From Phocoena phocoena (Eukaryota > Chordata > Mammalia > Artiodactyla > Phocoenidae), in contig NW_027077403.1 in the NCBI RefSeq assembly GCF_963924675.1, positions 18,501 to 82,500 of the forward strand: a stretch of 64,000 nucleotides of DNA, read 5' to 3'. A model generated the notes under the pieces. The model was given only the letters and a program-made list of their open reading frames with translations. It made no database searches and was not told where the DNA came from. Shown here piece by piece: positions 21,753 to 34,964 of this stretch (positions are counted from its first letter, which is position 1; each line of letters starts with the position of its first letter). Both the position numbers and the translations under genes were made by a program.

Positions 21753-23427
21753 ATGCATCATTGTCGACGTTGTGCCTCTTTTCCTATGCTTTCAGGGCAA
21801 TTCCAGTCTACCGCCTGCAATCGTTTTCCTGAAATTCTGCCCCGCTTTCAAGTCCCCTTCGCAGGCTTACTTCAATATATTTTTGGAGGATAGCTGTCAT
21901 TTATAGCTCTGTAGGTTTGTGAATTACAGAGCCCCTGAGCTCCTTTCTTCAACTCGGTTTCTTGTGAGCTAGGCACAATACCGCAGGATTGCTTCAGGCC
22001 CTAATCTGTTTCCGGCAGGGCATGCTGAGCCTTTGGTTAATTCCTCTTCCTGGTGGGAAATGAGCGTTACATTTGCCTGTGCAGACACCTACAGCTAGTC
22101 TCTCATTGGTTCTCCCTATTCCTGTTCATCTTGCACAGAAATTGCAAGCTGTGCCAAAGAGGAGGTTAAAGGCACTGACTCTCCAAGCGGGGAGAGTGTT
22201 AGTAAAGCATCTGGAATGGTGAACCCGAGGACCAGGATACGAAAACTGAGATGCATTTTAAATCGTTTCCCAATCAAACGGTGGACGATACTCTGGGTTT
22301 CCCATGCATGTTTTAGCTGGAGGAAGAATCCCTTGAACCTGGAGAGTTGGGACCCATGGAATGGGTACCATGCAGTATGACTTCAAAGGGTCTGCATTTG
22401 CTCACCGAAACTCACCAATGCTATCAGCCTGAAGTGTCCAGCCTTATGTCTCAACCAGCTCTGGGTGTAGATGTGGTCAATCCCAGTTGCATCACATGCC
22501 CTGAGTGAATTATTTAAGAATTGCTCTCTATTTCACTGTCTTTGTGTTTTGTTTTTGACATTTATTTTGATAATGGGATTTATCGGATTTTCACTGCTGC
22601 GTTTCGGCCGCTGTACACATGCATGATTCCCTTATGGAGACATATATATCCATGGGTTTTAAGATTCTTCCTAGTCAGGTATATTCCTAGGCGTTGAATA
22701 TGTGGTGTTGGGTCCATTTCGTTGAGCAAGGTGTAGGTCTTGTCTATTACATAATTGGCTTATGGAATGTTATCTGTGCTAATTTCAGTCTCTGGTTTTA
22801 TGCAGCACCCCAAGGCACCTTTCCCCATAAGCAAGCACTAGTTGGTTTTCTAAATTTGAGACCCTGTTCTGTTTTGTAATTCAGTTCATGTGTAGTCAAG
22901 TTTACATTCCGTGTATTAGTGATATCTTATGATGTTTCTTTTTCTGTGTGACATAGTTCACGTACAATCACCGTACCTGCATCCACTCACTATGCCGCTA
23001 CGGGCCTGATGACACAGATTTCATTGCTGAGTGATATTGCATTGCACGTACGTGCCACAACTTCTTTATCCATTTTTTGCTTTCTGGGATATTTACCTGG
23101 TACTGTAGACGAGCTTGTTGGGAACACAGCCGTCCCAAACTTTTGGGTGGCTCTCTGTTTTTGATTTTAATTTCCCTAAGCAATAGGACCATAAGTGCAA
23201 TTGCCATAGGCTGTGTTGCTTTATTTCTTACGTGTTTCAGGAAACACCATACACTTCTCCAGGGTGACTGTTGGCAATTTCCATCCTGCCAATCAGCAAA
23301 ACAAGGCTCCCTCTTCTCCATATACTGTCCTACCTTTCTGGATTTTACACTTTTTACAGATGGCCCTTTTGCCCGGGGGGCAGTGAGATTTCATTGTAGT
23401 GCAGATTTCCTTTACAGGCTTGCTTGG

Positions 23428-23499
23428 TTGGCCAAAAAGGGCGTATGCGTTTTTTCCTGAATATATTCAGGAAAAAACGCATACGCCCTTTTTGGCCAA
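23428..23499. repeat. Satellite palindrome 9 (perfect)
   Basis: Perfect 72 bp inverted repeat. Confidence 0.95.
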
Positions 23500-25172
23500 G
23501 TGCATCATTGTCGACGTTCTGCCTCTTTTCCTATGCTTTCAGGGCAATTCCAGTCTAACCCCTGCAATCGTTTTCCTGAAATTCTGCCCCGCTTTCAAGT
23601 CCCCTTCGCAGGCTTACTTCAATATATTTTTGGAGGATAGCTGTCATTTATAACTCTGCAGGTTTGTGAATTACAGTGCCCCTGAGCTCCTTTCTTCAAC
23701 TCGCTTTCTTGTGAGCTGGGCACAAAAGCGCAGGATTGCTTCAGGCACTAATCTGTTTCCAGCAGGGCATGCTGCGCCTTTGGTTAATTCCTCTTCCTGG
23801 TGGGAAATGAGCGTTACATTTGCCCGTGCAGACACCTACAGCTAGTCTCTCATTTGTTCTTCCTATTCCTGTTCATCTTGCACAGAAATTGCAAGCTGTG
23901 CCAAACAGGAGGTTAAAGGCGCTGACTCTCCAAGCGGGGAGAGTGTTAGTAAAGCATCTGGAATGGTGAACCCGAGGATCAGGATACGAAAACAGATGCA
24001 TTTAAAATCGTTTCCCAATCACACGGTGGACCATACTGTGGGTTTCCCATGCATGTTTTAGCTGGAGGAAGAATCCCTCGAACCTGGAGAGTTGGGACCC
24101 ATGGAATAGGTACCATGCAGTATGACTTCAAAGGGTCTGCATTTGCTCACCGAAACTCACCAATGCTATCAGCCTGAAGTGTCCAGCCTTATGTCTCAAC
24201 CAGCTCTGAGTGTAGATGTGGTCAATCCCGGTTGCATCACATGCCCTGAGTGAATTATTTAAGAATTGCTCTCTATTTCACTATCTTTGTTTTTCGTTTT
24301 TGAAATTTATTTGGATAATGGGATTTATCGGATTTTCACTGCTGTGTTTCGGCCGCTGTACACACGCTTGATTCTCTTACGGAGACATATATATCCATGG
24401 GTTTTAAGATTCTTCCTAGTCAGGTATATTCCTAGGCGTTGAATATGTGGTGTTGGGTCCATTTCGTTGAGCAAGGAGTAGGTCTTGTCTATTACATATT
24501 TGGCTTATGGAAAGTTATCTGTGCTAATTTCAGTCTCTGGTTTTATGCAGCACCCTAACGCACCTTTCCCCATAAGCAAGCACTAGTTGGTTTTTTAAAT
24601 TTGAGACCCTGTTCTGTTTTGTAATTCAGTTCATGTGTAGTCAAGTTTTCATTCCGTGTATTAGTGATATCTTATGATGTTTCTTTTTCTGTGTGACGTA
24701 GTTCACGTAGAATCACCGTACCTGCATCCACTCACTATGCCGCTACGGGCCTGATGACACAGATTTCATTGCTGAGTGATATTGCATTGTACGTACGTGC
24801 CACAACTTCTTTATCCATTTTTTGATTTCTGGGATATTTACCTGATACTGTAGACGAGCTTCTTGTGAACACAGACGTCACAAATATTGGGGTGGGTGTC
24901 TGTTTTTGATTTAAATTTCCGTAAGCTATAGGACCATAAGTGGAAGTGCCATAGGCTGTGTTGCTTTGTTTCTTACGTGTTTCAGGAAACACCATACACT
25001 TCTCCAGGGTGGCTGCTGGCAATTTACATCCTGCCAATCAGCATAACAAGGCTCCCTGTTCTCCATATCCTGTCCTACCTTTCTGGATTTTACACTTTAT
25101 TCAGATGGCCCTTTTGCCCGGGGGGCAGTGAGACTTCATTGTAGTGCAGATTTCCTTTACAGGCTTGCTTGG

Positions 25173-25244
25173 TTGGCCAAAAAGGGCGTATGCGTTTTTT
25201 CCTGAATATATTCAGGAAAAAACGCATACGCCCTTTTTGGCCAA
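25173..25244. repeat. Satellite palindrome 10 (perfect)
   Basis: Perfect 72 bp inverted repeat. Confidence 0.95.
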
Positions 25245-26917
25245 GTGCATCATTGTCGACGTTGTGCCTCTTTTCCTATGCTTTCAGGGCAATTCCAGTC
25301 TACTCCATGCAATCGTTTTCCTGAAATTCTGCCCCGCTTTCAAGTCCCCTTCGCAGGCTTACTTCAATATATTTTTGGAGGATAGCTGTCATTTATAACT
25401 CTGCAGGTTTGTGAATTACAGTGCCCCTGAGCTCCTTTCTTCAACTCGCTTTCTTGTGAGCTGGGCACAAAAGCGCAGGATTGCTTCAGGCACTAATCTG
25501 TTTCCAGCAGGGCACGCTGCGCCTTTGGTTAATTCCTCTTCCTGGTGGGAAATGAGTGTTACATTTGCCCGTGCAGACACCTACAGCTAGTCTCTCATTG
25601 GTTCTCCCTATTCCTGTTCATCTTGCACAGAAATTGCAAGCTGTGCCAAACAGGAGGTTAAAGGCACTGACTCTCCAAGCGGGGAGAGTGTTAGTAAAGC
25701 ATCTGGAATGCTGAACCCGAGGACCAGGATACGAAAACAGATGCATTTTAAATCGTTTCCCAATCACACGGTGGACCGTACTGTCGGTTTCCCATGCATG
25801 TTTTAGCTGGAGGAAGAATCCCATGAACCTGGAGAGCTGGGACCCATGGAATGGGTACCATGCAGTATGACTTCAAAGGGTCTGCATTTGCTCACTGAAA
25901 CTCACCAATGCTATCAGCCTGAAGTGTCCAGCCTTATGTCTCAACCAGCTCTGGGTGTAGATGTGGTCAATCCCGGTTGCATCACATGCCCTGAGTGAAT
26001 TATTTAAGAATTGCTCTCTATTTCACTGACTTTGTGTTTTGCTTTCGAAATTTATTTGGATAATGGGATTTATCGGATTTTCACTGCTGCGTTTTGACCG
26101 CTGTACACACTCTTGACTCTCTTACGGAGACATATATATCCATGGGTTTTAAGATTCTTCCTAGTCAGGTGTATTCCTAGGCGTTGAATATGTGGTGTTG
26201 GGTCCATTTCGTTGAGCAAGGAGTAGGTCTTGTCCATTACATATTTGGCTTATGGAAAGTTATCTGTGCTAATTTCAGTCTCTGGTTTTATGCAGCACCC
26301 CAAGGCACCTTTCCCCATAAGCAAGCACTAGTTGGTTTTCTAAATTTGTGACCCTGTTCTGTTTTGTAATTCAGTTCATGTGTAGTCAAGTTTACATTCC
26401 GTGTATTAGTGATATCTTATGATGTTTCTTTTTCTGTGTGACGTAGTTCACGTAGAATCACCGTACCTGCAACCACTCACTATGCCGCTACGGGCCTGAT
26501 GACACAGATTTCATTGCTGAGTGATATTGCATTGTACGTACGTGCCACAACTTCTTTATCCATTTTTTGCTTTCTGGGATATTTACCTGATACTGTAGAC
26601 GAGCTTCTTGTGAACAAAGCCGTCCCAAATATTGGGGTGGCTGTCTGTTTTTGATTTTAATTTCCGTAAGCTATAGGACCATAAGTGGAAGTGCCATAGG
26701 CTGTGTTGCTTTGTTTCTTACGTGTTTCAGGAAACCCCATACACTTCTCTAGGGTAGCTGCTGGCAATTTACATCCTGCCAATCAGCATAACAAGGCTCC
26801 CTGTTCTCCATATCCTGTCCTACCTTTCTGGATTTTACACTTTTTTCAGATGGCCCTTTTGCCCAGGGGGCAGTGAGACTTCATTGTAGTGCAGATTTCC
26901 TTTACAGGCTTGCTTGG

Positions 26918-26989
26918 TTGGCCAAAAAGGGCGTATGCGTTTTTTCCTGAATATATTCAGGAAAAAACGCATACGCCCTTTTTGGCCAA
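26918..26989. repeat. Satellite palindrome 11 (perfect)
   Basis: Perfect 72 bp inverted repeat. Confidence 0.95.
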
Positions 26990-28664
26990 GTGCATCATTG
27001 TCGACGTTGTGCCTCTTTTCCTATGCTTTCAGGGCAATTCCAGTCTACCCCCTGCAATCGTTTTCCTGCAATTCTGCCCCGCTTTCAAATCCCCTTCGCA
27101 GGCTTACTTCAATATATTTTTGGAGGATAGCTGTCATTTATAACTCGGCAGGTTTGTGAATTACAGTGCCCCTGAGCTCCTTTCTTCAACTCGCTTTCTT
27201 GTGAGCTGGGCACAAAAGCGCAGGATTGCTTCAGGCCCTAGTCTGTTTCCGGCAGGGCACGCTGAGCCTTTGGTTAATTCCTCTTCCTGGTGGGAAATGA
27301 GCGTTACATTTGCCCGTGCAGACACCTACAGCTAGTCTCTCATTGTTTCTCCCTATTCCTGTTCATCTTGCACAGAAATTGCAAGCTGTGCCAAACAGGA
27401 GGTTAAAGGCACTGACTGTCCAAGCGGGGAGCGTGTTAATATAGCATCTGGAATGGTGAACCCGAGGACCAGGATACGAAAACTGAGATGCATTTTAAAT
27501 CATTTCCCAATCACACGGTGGACCATACTGTGGGTTTCCCATGCATGTTTTAGCTGGAGGAAGTATCCTTTGAACCTGGAGAGTTGGGACCCATGGAATA
27601 GGTACCATGCAGTATGACTTCAAAGGGTCTGCATTTGCTCACCGAAACTCACCAATGCTATCAGCCTGAAGTGTCCAGCCTTATGTCTCAACCAGCTCTG
27701 GGTGTAGATGTGGTCAATCCCGGTTGCATCACATGCCCTGAGTGAATTATTTAAGAATTGCTCTCTATTTCACTATCTTTGTGTTTCGTTTTCGAAATTT
27801 ATTTGGATAATGGGATTTATCGGATTTTCACTGCTGCGTTTTGACCGCTGTACACACTCTTGACTCTCTTACGGAGACATATATATCCATGGGTTTTAAG
27901 ATTCTTCCTAGTCAGGTGTATTCCTAGGCGTTGAATATGTGGTGTTGGGTCCATTTCGTTGAGCAAGGAGTAGGTCTTGTCTATTACATATTTGGCTTAT
28001 GGAAAGTTATCTGTGCTAATTTCAGTCTCTGGTTTTATGCAGCACCCCAAGGCACCTTTCCCCATAAGCAAGCAGTAGTTGGTTTTCTAAATTTGAGACC
28101 CTGTTCTGTTTTGTAATTCAGTTCATGTGTAGTCAAGTTTACATTCCGTGTATTAGTGATATCTTATGATGTTTCTTTTTCTGTGTGACGTAGTTCACGT
28201 AGAATCACCGTACCTGCATCCACTCACTATGCCGCTACGGGCCTGATGACACAGATTTCATTGCTGAGTGATATTGCATTGTACGTACGTGCCACAACTT
28301 CTTTATCCATTTTTTGCTTTCTGGGATATTTACCTGATACTGTAGGCGAGCTTCTTGTGAACACAGCCGTCCCAAATATTGGGGTGGCTGTCTGTTTTTG
28401 ATTTTAATTTCTGAAAGCTATAGGACCATAAGTGGAAGTGCCATAGGCTGTGTTGCTTTGTTTCTTAAGTGTTTCAGGAAACACCATACACTTCTCCAGG
28501 GTGGCTGCTGGCAATTTACATCCTGCCAATCAGCATAACAAGGCTCCCTGTTCTCCATATCCTGTCCTACCTTTCTGGATTTTACACTTTTTTCAGATGG
28601 CCCTTTTGCCCGTCGGGCAGTGAGATTTCATTGTAGTGCAGATTTCCTTTACAGGCTTGCTTGG

Positions 28665-28736
28665 TTGGCCAAAAAGGGCGTATGCGTTTTTCCCTGAATA
28701 TACACAGGGAAAAACGCATACGCCCTTTTTGGCCAA
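28665..28736. repeat. Satellite palindrome 12 (paired change in the stem)
   Basis: The left arm has TTTTTCCCTG and the right arm CAGGGAAAAA, so both arms changed together and pairing is kept. The central bases changed as well, from AATATATT to AATATACA, which leaves a small loop. Confidence 0.9.
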
Positions 28737-30412
28737 GTGCATCATTGTCGACGTTGTGCCTCTTTTCCTATGCTTTCAGGGCAATTCCAGTCTACCCCCT
28801 GCAATCGTTTTCCTGAAATTCTGCCCCGCTTTCAAGTCCCCTTCGCAGGCTTACTTCAACATACTTTTGGAAGATAGCTGTCATTTATAACTCTGCAGGT
28901 TTGTGAATTACAGTGCCCCTGAGCTCCTTTCTTCAACTCGCTTTCTTGTGAGCTGGGCACAAAACCGCAGGATTGCTTCAGGCACTAATCTGTTTTCCAG
29001 CAGGGCACGCTGAGCCTTTGGTTGATTCCTCTTCCTGGTGGGAAATGAGCATTACATTTGCCCGTGCAGACACCTACAGCTAGTCTCTCATTGGTTCTCC
29101 CTATTCCTGTTCATCTTGCACAGAAATTGCAAGCTGTGCCAAACAGGAGGTTAAAGGCACTGACTCTCAAAGCGGGGAGAGTGTTAGTAAAGCATCTGGA
29201 ATGGTGAACCCGAGGACCAGGATACGAAAACTGAGATGCATTTTAAATCGTTTCCCAATCACACGGTGGACGATACTCTGGGTTTCCCATGCATGTTTTA
29301 CCTGGAGGAAGAATCCCTTGAACCTGGAGAGTTGGGACCCATGGAATGGGTACCATGCAGTAAGACTTCAAAGGGTCTGCATTTGCTCACTGAAACTCAC
29401 CAATGCTATCAGCCTGAAGTGTCCAGCCTTATGTCTCAACCAGCTCTGGGTGTAGATGTGGTCAATCCCGGTTGCATCACATGCCCTGTGTGAATTATTT
29501 AAGAATTGCTCTCTATTTCACTGTCTTTGTGTTTTGTTTTTGAAATTTATTTTGATAATGGGATTTATCGGATTTTCACTGCTGCGTTTATGCCGCTGTA
29601 CACACGCTTGATTCTCTTACGGAGACGTATAAATCCATGGGTTTTAAGATTCTTCCTATTCAGGTATATTCCTAGGCGTTGAATATGTGGTGTTGAGTCC
29701 ATTTCGTTGAGCAAGGAGTAGGTCTTGTCTATTACATATTAGGCTCATGGAATGTTATCTGTGCTAATTTCAGTCTCTGGTTTTATGCAGCACCCCAAGG
29801 CACCTTTCCCCATAAGCAAGCAATAGTTGGTTTTCTAAATTTGTGACCCTGTTCTGTTTTGTAATTCAGTTCATGTGTAGTCAAGTTTACATTCCGTGTA
29901 TTAGTGATATCTTATGATGTTTCTTTTTCTGTGTGACGTAGTTCACGTAGAATCACCATACCTGCATCCATTCACTACGCTGCTACGGGCCTGATGACAC
30001 AGATTTCATTGCTGAGTGATATTGCATTGCACGTACGTGCCACAACTTCTTTATCCATTTTTTGCTTTCTGGGATATTTACCTGGTACTGTAGACGAGCT
30101 TCTTGGGAACACAGCCGTCCCAAACTTTGGGGTGGCGCTCTGTTTTTGATTTTAATTTCCCTAAGCAATAGGACCATAAGTGCAATTGCCATAGGCTGTG
30201 TTGCTTTATTTCTTACGTGTTTCAGGAAACACCATACACTTCTCCAGGGTGGCTGTTCACAATTTACATCCTGCCAATCAGCATAACAAGGCTCCCTGTT
30301 CTCCATATCCTGTCCTACCTTTCTGGATTTTACACTTTTTTCACATGGCCCTTTTGCCCGGGGGGCAGGGAGATTTCATTGTAGTGCAGATTTCCTTTAC
30401 AGGCTTGCTTGG

Positions 30413-30484
30413 TTGGCCAAAAAGGGCGTATGCGTTTTTTCCTGAATATATTCAGGAAAAAACGCATACGCCCTTTTTGGCCAA
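30413..30484. repeat. Satellite palindrome 13 (perfect)
   Basis: Perfect 72 bp inverted repeat. Confidence 0.95.
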
Positions 30485-32159
30485 GTGCATCATTGTCGAC
30501 GTTCTGCCTCTTTTCCTATGCTTTCAGGGCAATTCCAGTCTACCCCATGCAATCGTTTTCCTGAAATTCTGCCCCGCTTTCAAGTCCCCTTCGCAGGCTT
30601 ACTTCAATATACTTTTGGAAGATAGCTGTCATTTATAACTCTGCAGGTTTGTGAATTACAGTGCCCCTGAGCTCCTTTCTTCAACTCACTTTCTTGTGAT
30701 CTGGGCACAAAACCGCAGGATTGCTTCAGGCACTAATCTGTTTCCAGCAGGGCACGCTGAGCCTTTGGTTAATTCCTCTTCCTGGTGGGAAATGAGCGTT
30801 ACATTTGCCCGTGCAGACACCTACAGCTAGTCTTTCATTGTTTCTCCCTATTCCTGTTCATCTTGCACAGAAATTGCAAGCTGTGCCAAAGAGGAGGTTA
30901 AAGGCACCAACTCTCCAAGCGGGGAGAGTGTTAGTAAAGCATCTGGAATGTTGAACCCGAGGACCAGGATACGAAAACTGAGATGCATTTTAAATCTTTT
31001 CCCAATCACACGGTGGACGATACTCTGGGTTTCCCATGCATGTTTTAGCTGGAGGAAGAATCCCTTGAACCTGGAGAGTTGGGACCCATGGAATGGGTAC
31101 CATGCAGTATGACTTCAAAGGGTCAGCATTTGCTCACCGAAACTCACCAATGCTATCAGCCTGAAGTGTCCAGCCTTATGTCTCAACCAGCTCTGGGTGT
31201 AGATGTGGTCAATCCCGGTTGCATCACATGCCCTGCGTGAATTATTTAAGAATTGCTCTCTATTTCACTGACTTTGTGTTTTGCTTTCGAAATTTATTTG
31301 GATAATGGGATTTATCGGATTTTCACTGCTGCGTTTAGACCGCTGTACACACACTTGACTCTCTTACGGAGACATATATATCCATGGGTTTTAAGATTCT
31401 TCCTAGTCAGGTGTATTCCTAGGCGTTGAATATGTGGTGTTGGGTCCATTTCGTTGAGCAAGGAGTAGGTCTTGTCTATTACATATTTGGCTTATGGAAA
31501 GTTATCTGTGCTAATTTCAGTCTCTGGTTTTATGCAGCACCCCAAGGCACCTTTCCCCATAAGCAAGCACTAGTTGGTTTTCTAAATTTGTGACCCTGTT
31601 CTGTTTTGTAATTCAGTTCATGTGTAGTCAAGTTTACATTCCGTGTATTAGTGATATCTTATGATGTTTCTTTTTCTGTGTGACGTAGTTCACGTAGAAT
31701 CACCGTACCTGCATCCACTCACTATGCCGCTACGGGCCTGATGACACAGATTTCATTGCTGAGTGATATTGCATTGTACGTACGTGCCACAACTTCTTTA
31801 TCCATTTTTTGCTTTCTGGGATATTTACCTGATACTGTAGACGAGCTTCTTGTGAACACAGCCGTCCCAAATATTGGGGTGGCTGTCTGTTTTTGATTTT
31901 AATTTCCGTAAGCTATAGGACCATAAGTGGAAGTGCCATAGGCTGTGTTGCTTTGTTTCTTACGTGTTTCAGGAAACCCCATACACTTCTCTAGGCTAGC
32001 TGCTGGCAATTTACATCCTGCCAATCAGCATAACAAGGCTCCCTGTTCTCCATATCCTGTCCTACCTTTCTGGATTTTACACTTTTTCCAGATGGCCCTT
32101 TTGCCCGGGGGGCAGTGAGACTTCATTGTAGTGCAGATTTCCTTTACAGGCTTGCTTGG

Positions 32160-32231
32160 TTGGCCAAAAAGGGCGTATGCGTTTTTTCCTGAATATATTC
32201 AGGAAAAAACGCATACGCCCTTTTTGGCCAA
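32160..32231. repeat. Satellite palindrome 14 (perfect)
   Basis: Perfect 72 bp inverted repeat. Confidence 0.95.
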
Positions 32232-33897
32232 GTGCATCATTGTCGACGTTGTGCCTCTTTTCCTATGCTTTCAGGGCAATTCCAGTCTACCCCCTGCAAT
32301 CGTTTTCCTGCAATTCTGCCCCGCATTCAAATCCCCTTCTCAGGCTTACTTCAATATATTTTTGGAGGATAGCTGTCATTTATAACTCGGCAGGTTTGTG
32401 AATTAAAGTGCCCCTGAGCTCCTTTCTTCAACTCGCTTTCTTGTGAGCTGGGCACAAAAGCACAGGATTGCTTCAGGCCCTAATCTGTTTCCGGCAGGGC
32501 ACGCTGAGCCTTTGGTTAATTCCTCTTCCTGGTGGGAAATGAGCGTTACATTTGCCCGTGCAGACACCTACAGCTAGTCTCTCATTGTTTCTCCCTATTC
32601 CTGTTCATCTTGCACAGAAATTGCAAGCTGTGCCATACAGGAGGTTAAAGGCACTGACTGTCCAAGCGGGGAGAGTGTTAATATAGCATCTGGAATGGTG
32701 AACCCGAGGACCAGGATACGAAAACTGAGATGCATTTTAAATCGTTTCCCAATCACACGGTGGACCATACTGTGGGTTTCCCATGCATGTTTTAGCTGGA
32801 GGAAGAATCCTTTGAACCTGGAGAGTTGGGACCCATGGAATAGGTACCATGCAGTATGACTTCAAAGGGTCTGCATTTGCTCACCGAAACTCACCAATGC
32901 TATCAGCCTGAAGTGTCCAGCCTTATGTCTCAACCAGCTCTGGGTGTAGATGTGGTCAATCCCGGTTGCATCACATGCCCTGAGTGAATTATTTAAGAAT
33001 TGCTCCCTATTTCACTGTCTTTGTGTTTGAAACTTATTTTGATAATGGGATTTATCGGATTTTCACTGCTGCGTTTATGCCGCTGTACACACGCTTTATT
33101 CTCTTACGGAGACATATATATCCATGGGTTTTAAGAATTTTCCTAGTCAGGTATATTCCTAGGCGTTGAATATGGGGTGTTGAGTCCATTTTGTTGAGCA
33201 AGGAATAGGTCTTCTCTATTACTTGTTTGGGTTATAGAACGGTATCTGTGCTAATTTCAATCTCTGGTTTTATGCAGCACCCCAACTCACCTTTCCCATT
33301 AAGCAAGCATAACTTGGTCTTCTTAATTTGAGACCCTCTTCTGTTTTGTAATTCAGTTCACGTATAGCCAAGTTTTCATTCCCTGTATTAGTGACATCTT
33401 ATTATGTTTCTCTTTCTGTTGACTTATTTCACGTATTATCATCGTATCTGAATCCAGTCATTATGCCGCGACGGGCCTGATGATATAGATTTCTTTGCTG
33501 GGTGATATTCCATTTTACGTACGTACCGAAATTTCTTTATCCATTTTTCGCCTTTTGGCATATATGACTTGTAGCGTAGACGAGGTTCTTGGAAACAGAG
33601 CCGTCCGAAACTTTGGGGTGGATGTGTGTTTTTTATCTTAATTTACCTAACCTATAGGACAATAAGTGGAAGTGCCATAGGCTCTGTTGCTTTGTTTTTT
33701 AGGTATTCAGGAAACACCATACACTTCTCCAGAGTGTCTGGTGGCAATTTACATCACACCCATCAGCATAACAAGGCTCCCTGTTCTCCATGCCCTGTCC
33801 TGCCTTTCTGGATTTTACTCTTTTTCAAGATGGCCCTTTTGAACGGGGGGCAGTGAGACTTCATTGTAGTGCAGATTACCTTTACATGCTTGCTTGG

Positions 33898-33969
33898 TTG
33901 GCCATAAAGTGCGTATGCGTTTTTTCCTGAATATATTCAGGAAAAAACGCATACGCACTTTTGGGCCAA
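33898..33969. repeat. Satellite palindrome 15 (paired change, diverged edge)
   Basis: Both arms carry the GTGCG/CGCAC form, so that pair is kept. Two outer pairs next to GGCC are mismatched. Confidence 0.85.
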
Positions 33970-34736
33970 GTGCATCATTGTCGACGTTCTGCCACTATTC
34001 CTATGCTTTAAATACAATTCCAGTCTACCCCGTGAAATCAATTTCCTGCAATTCTACCCCACTTTCAAGTCCTCTTCACAGCATTACTTCAATACATTTT
34101 TGGACGATAGCTGTCATTTATAATTCTGCAGGTTTGTGAATTACAGTGCCCCTGAGCTCCTTTCTTCAACTCGATGTCTTGTGAGGTGGCCGCCAAAACG
34201 CAGGATTGCTTCAGGCCCTAATCTAGTTCCAGCAGGGCACACTGAACCTTTGGTTAATTCTTCTTCCTGGTGGGTAATGAGCGTTAAATTTTCCCGTGGA
34301 AACACCTATAGCTAGTCTCTCAGTGGTTCTCCCTATTGCTATTCATCTTCCTCAGAAATTGCAAACTGTGCCAAATAGGAGGTTAAAGGCAGTGACTCTC
34401 CAAGTGGAGAGAGTGTTAATAAATTGTCTGGAATGATGAACCCGAGTACCAGGGGACGAAAACCGAGATGCATTTCAAATCGTTTCCCAGTCACACAGTG
34501 GACCATACTCTGGGTTTCCCATGCATGTTTTAGCTGAAGGAAGAATCCCTTGAACTTGGAGTGTTGGGACCCATGGAATGGGTATCATGCAGTATGACTT
34601 CAAAGGGTCTGTATTTGCTCACTGAAGCTCACCAATGCTATTAGCTGGAGGTGTCCAGCCTCATGTCTCTCCTAGCACTGGGTGTAGATTTGGTTAATCC
34701 AGGTTGCATCACAAGCCCTGAATGAATTATTTAAGA

Positions 34737-34745
34737 ATTGCTCTC
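34737..34745. repeat. SINE target-site duplication, left
   Basis: ATTGCTCTC, part of the normal satellite sequence 'aagaattgctctctatttc'. Confidence 0.85.
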
Positions 34746-34955
34746 AGGCTTCCCTGATGGCGCAGTGGTTGAGAGTCTGCCTGCCGTTGCAGGGGACACA
34801 GGTTCATTCCCCAGTCTGGGAGAATCCCACATGCCGTGGAGCGGCTGGGCCTGTTGGCGGTGGCCGCTGGTCCTGCGCGTCCGGAGCCTGTGCTCCACAA
34901 CGGGAGAGGCCACAACAGTGAGAGGCCCACTACTGCAAGAAAAAAAAAAAAAACT
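34746..34955 (+). mobile_element. CHR-type (cetacean) tRNA-derived SINE
   Basis: About 210 bp, flanked by a 9 bp target duplication (ATTGCTCTC at 34,737 and 34,956). The tRNA-related head has an A-box-like TGGCGCAGTGG at 34,758-34,768 and a B-box-like GGTTCATTCCC at 34,801-34,811. A GC-rich body and a poly(A) tail of about 13 bases follow. The head matches the cetartiodactyl tRNA-Glu SINE family, and the body is of the form I recall for cetacean CHR elements. It interrupts a satellite monomer, which explains the 1,968 bp spacing of the flanking palindromes. No coding capacity. Confidence 0.88.
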
Positions 34956-34964
34956 ATTGCTCTC
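34956..34964. repeat. SINE target-site duplication, right
   Basis: ATTGCTCTC directly after the poly(A) tail; the satellite resumes with TATTTCAC. Confidence 0.85.

Larger units (their letters stand above)
13774..34745 (+). repeat. Cetacean-type ~1,747 bp satellite array, main block
   Basis: Twelve palindrome anchors, from 14,705 to 33,898, are spaced 1,747, 1,737, 1,745, 1,747, 1,747, 1,745, 1,745, 1,747, 1,748, 1,747 and 1,738 bp. Several monomers lack an 8 bp piece in the stretch after 'gtctttgtgttt' (13,828, 17,310 and 33,021 regions), which explains part of the length variation. Two variants of the middle segment alternate irregularly along the block, one with 'aactttgggg' and one with 'aatattgggg'. 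Monomers are all in the same orientation. I see no gene. The last monomers, from about 33,180, are clearly more diverged. Confidence 0.85.
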
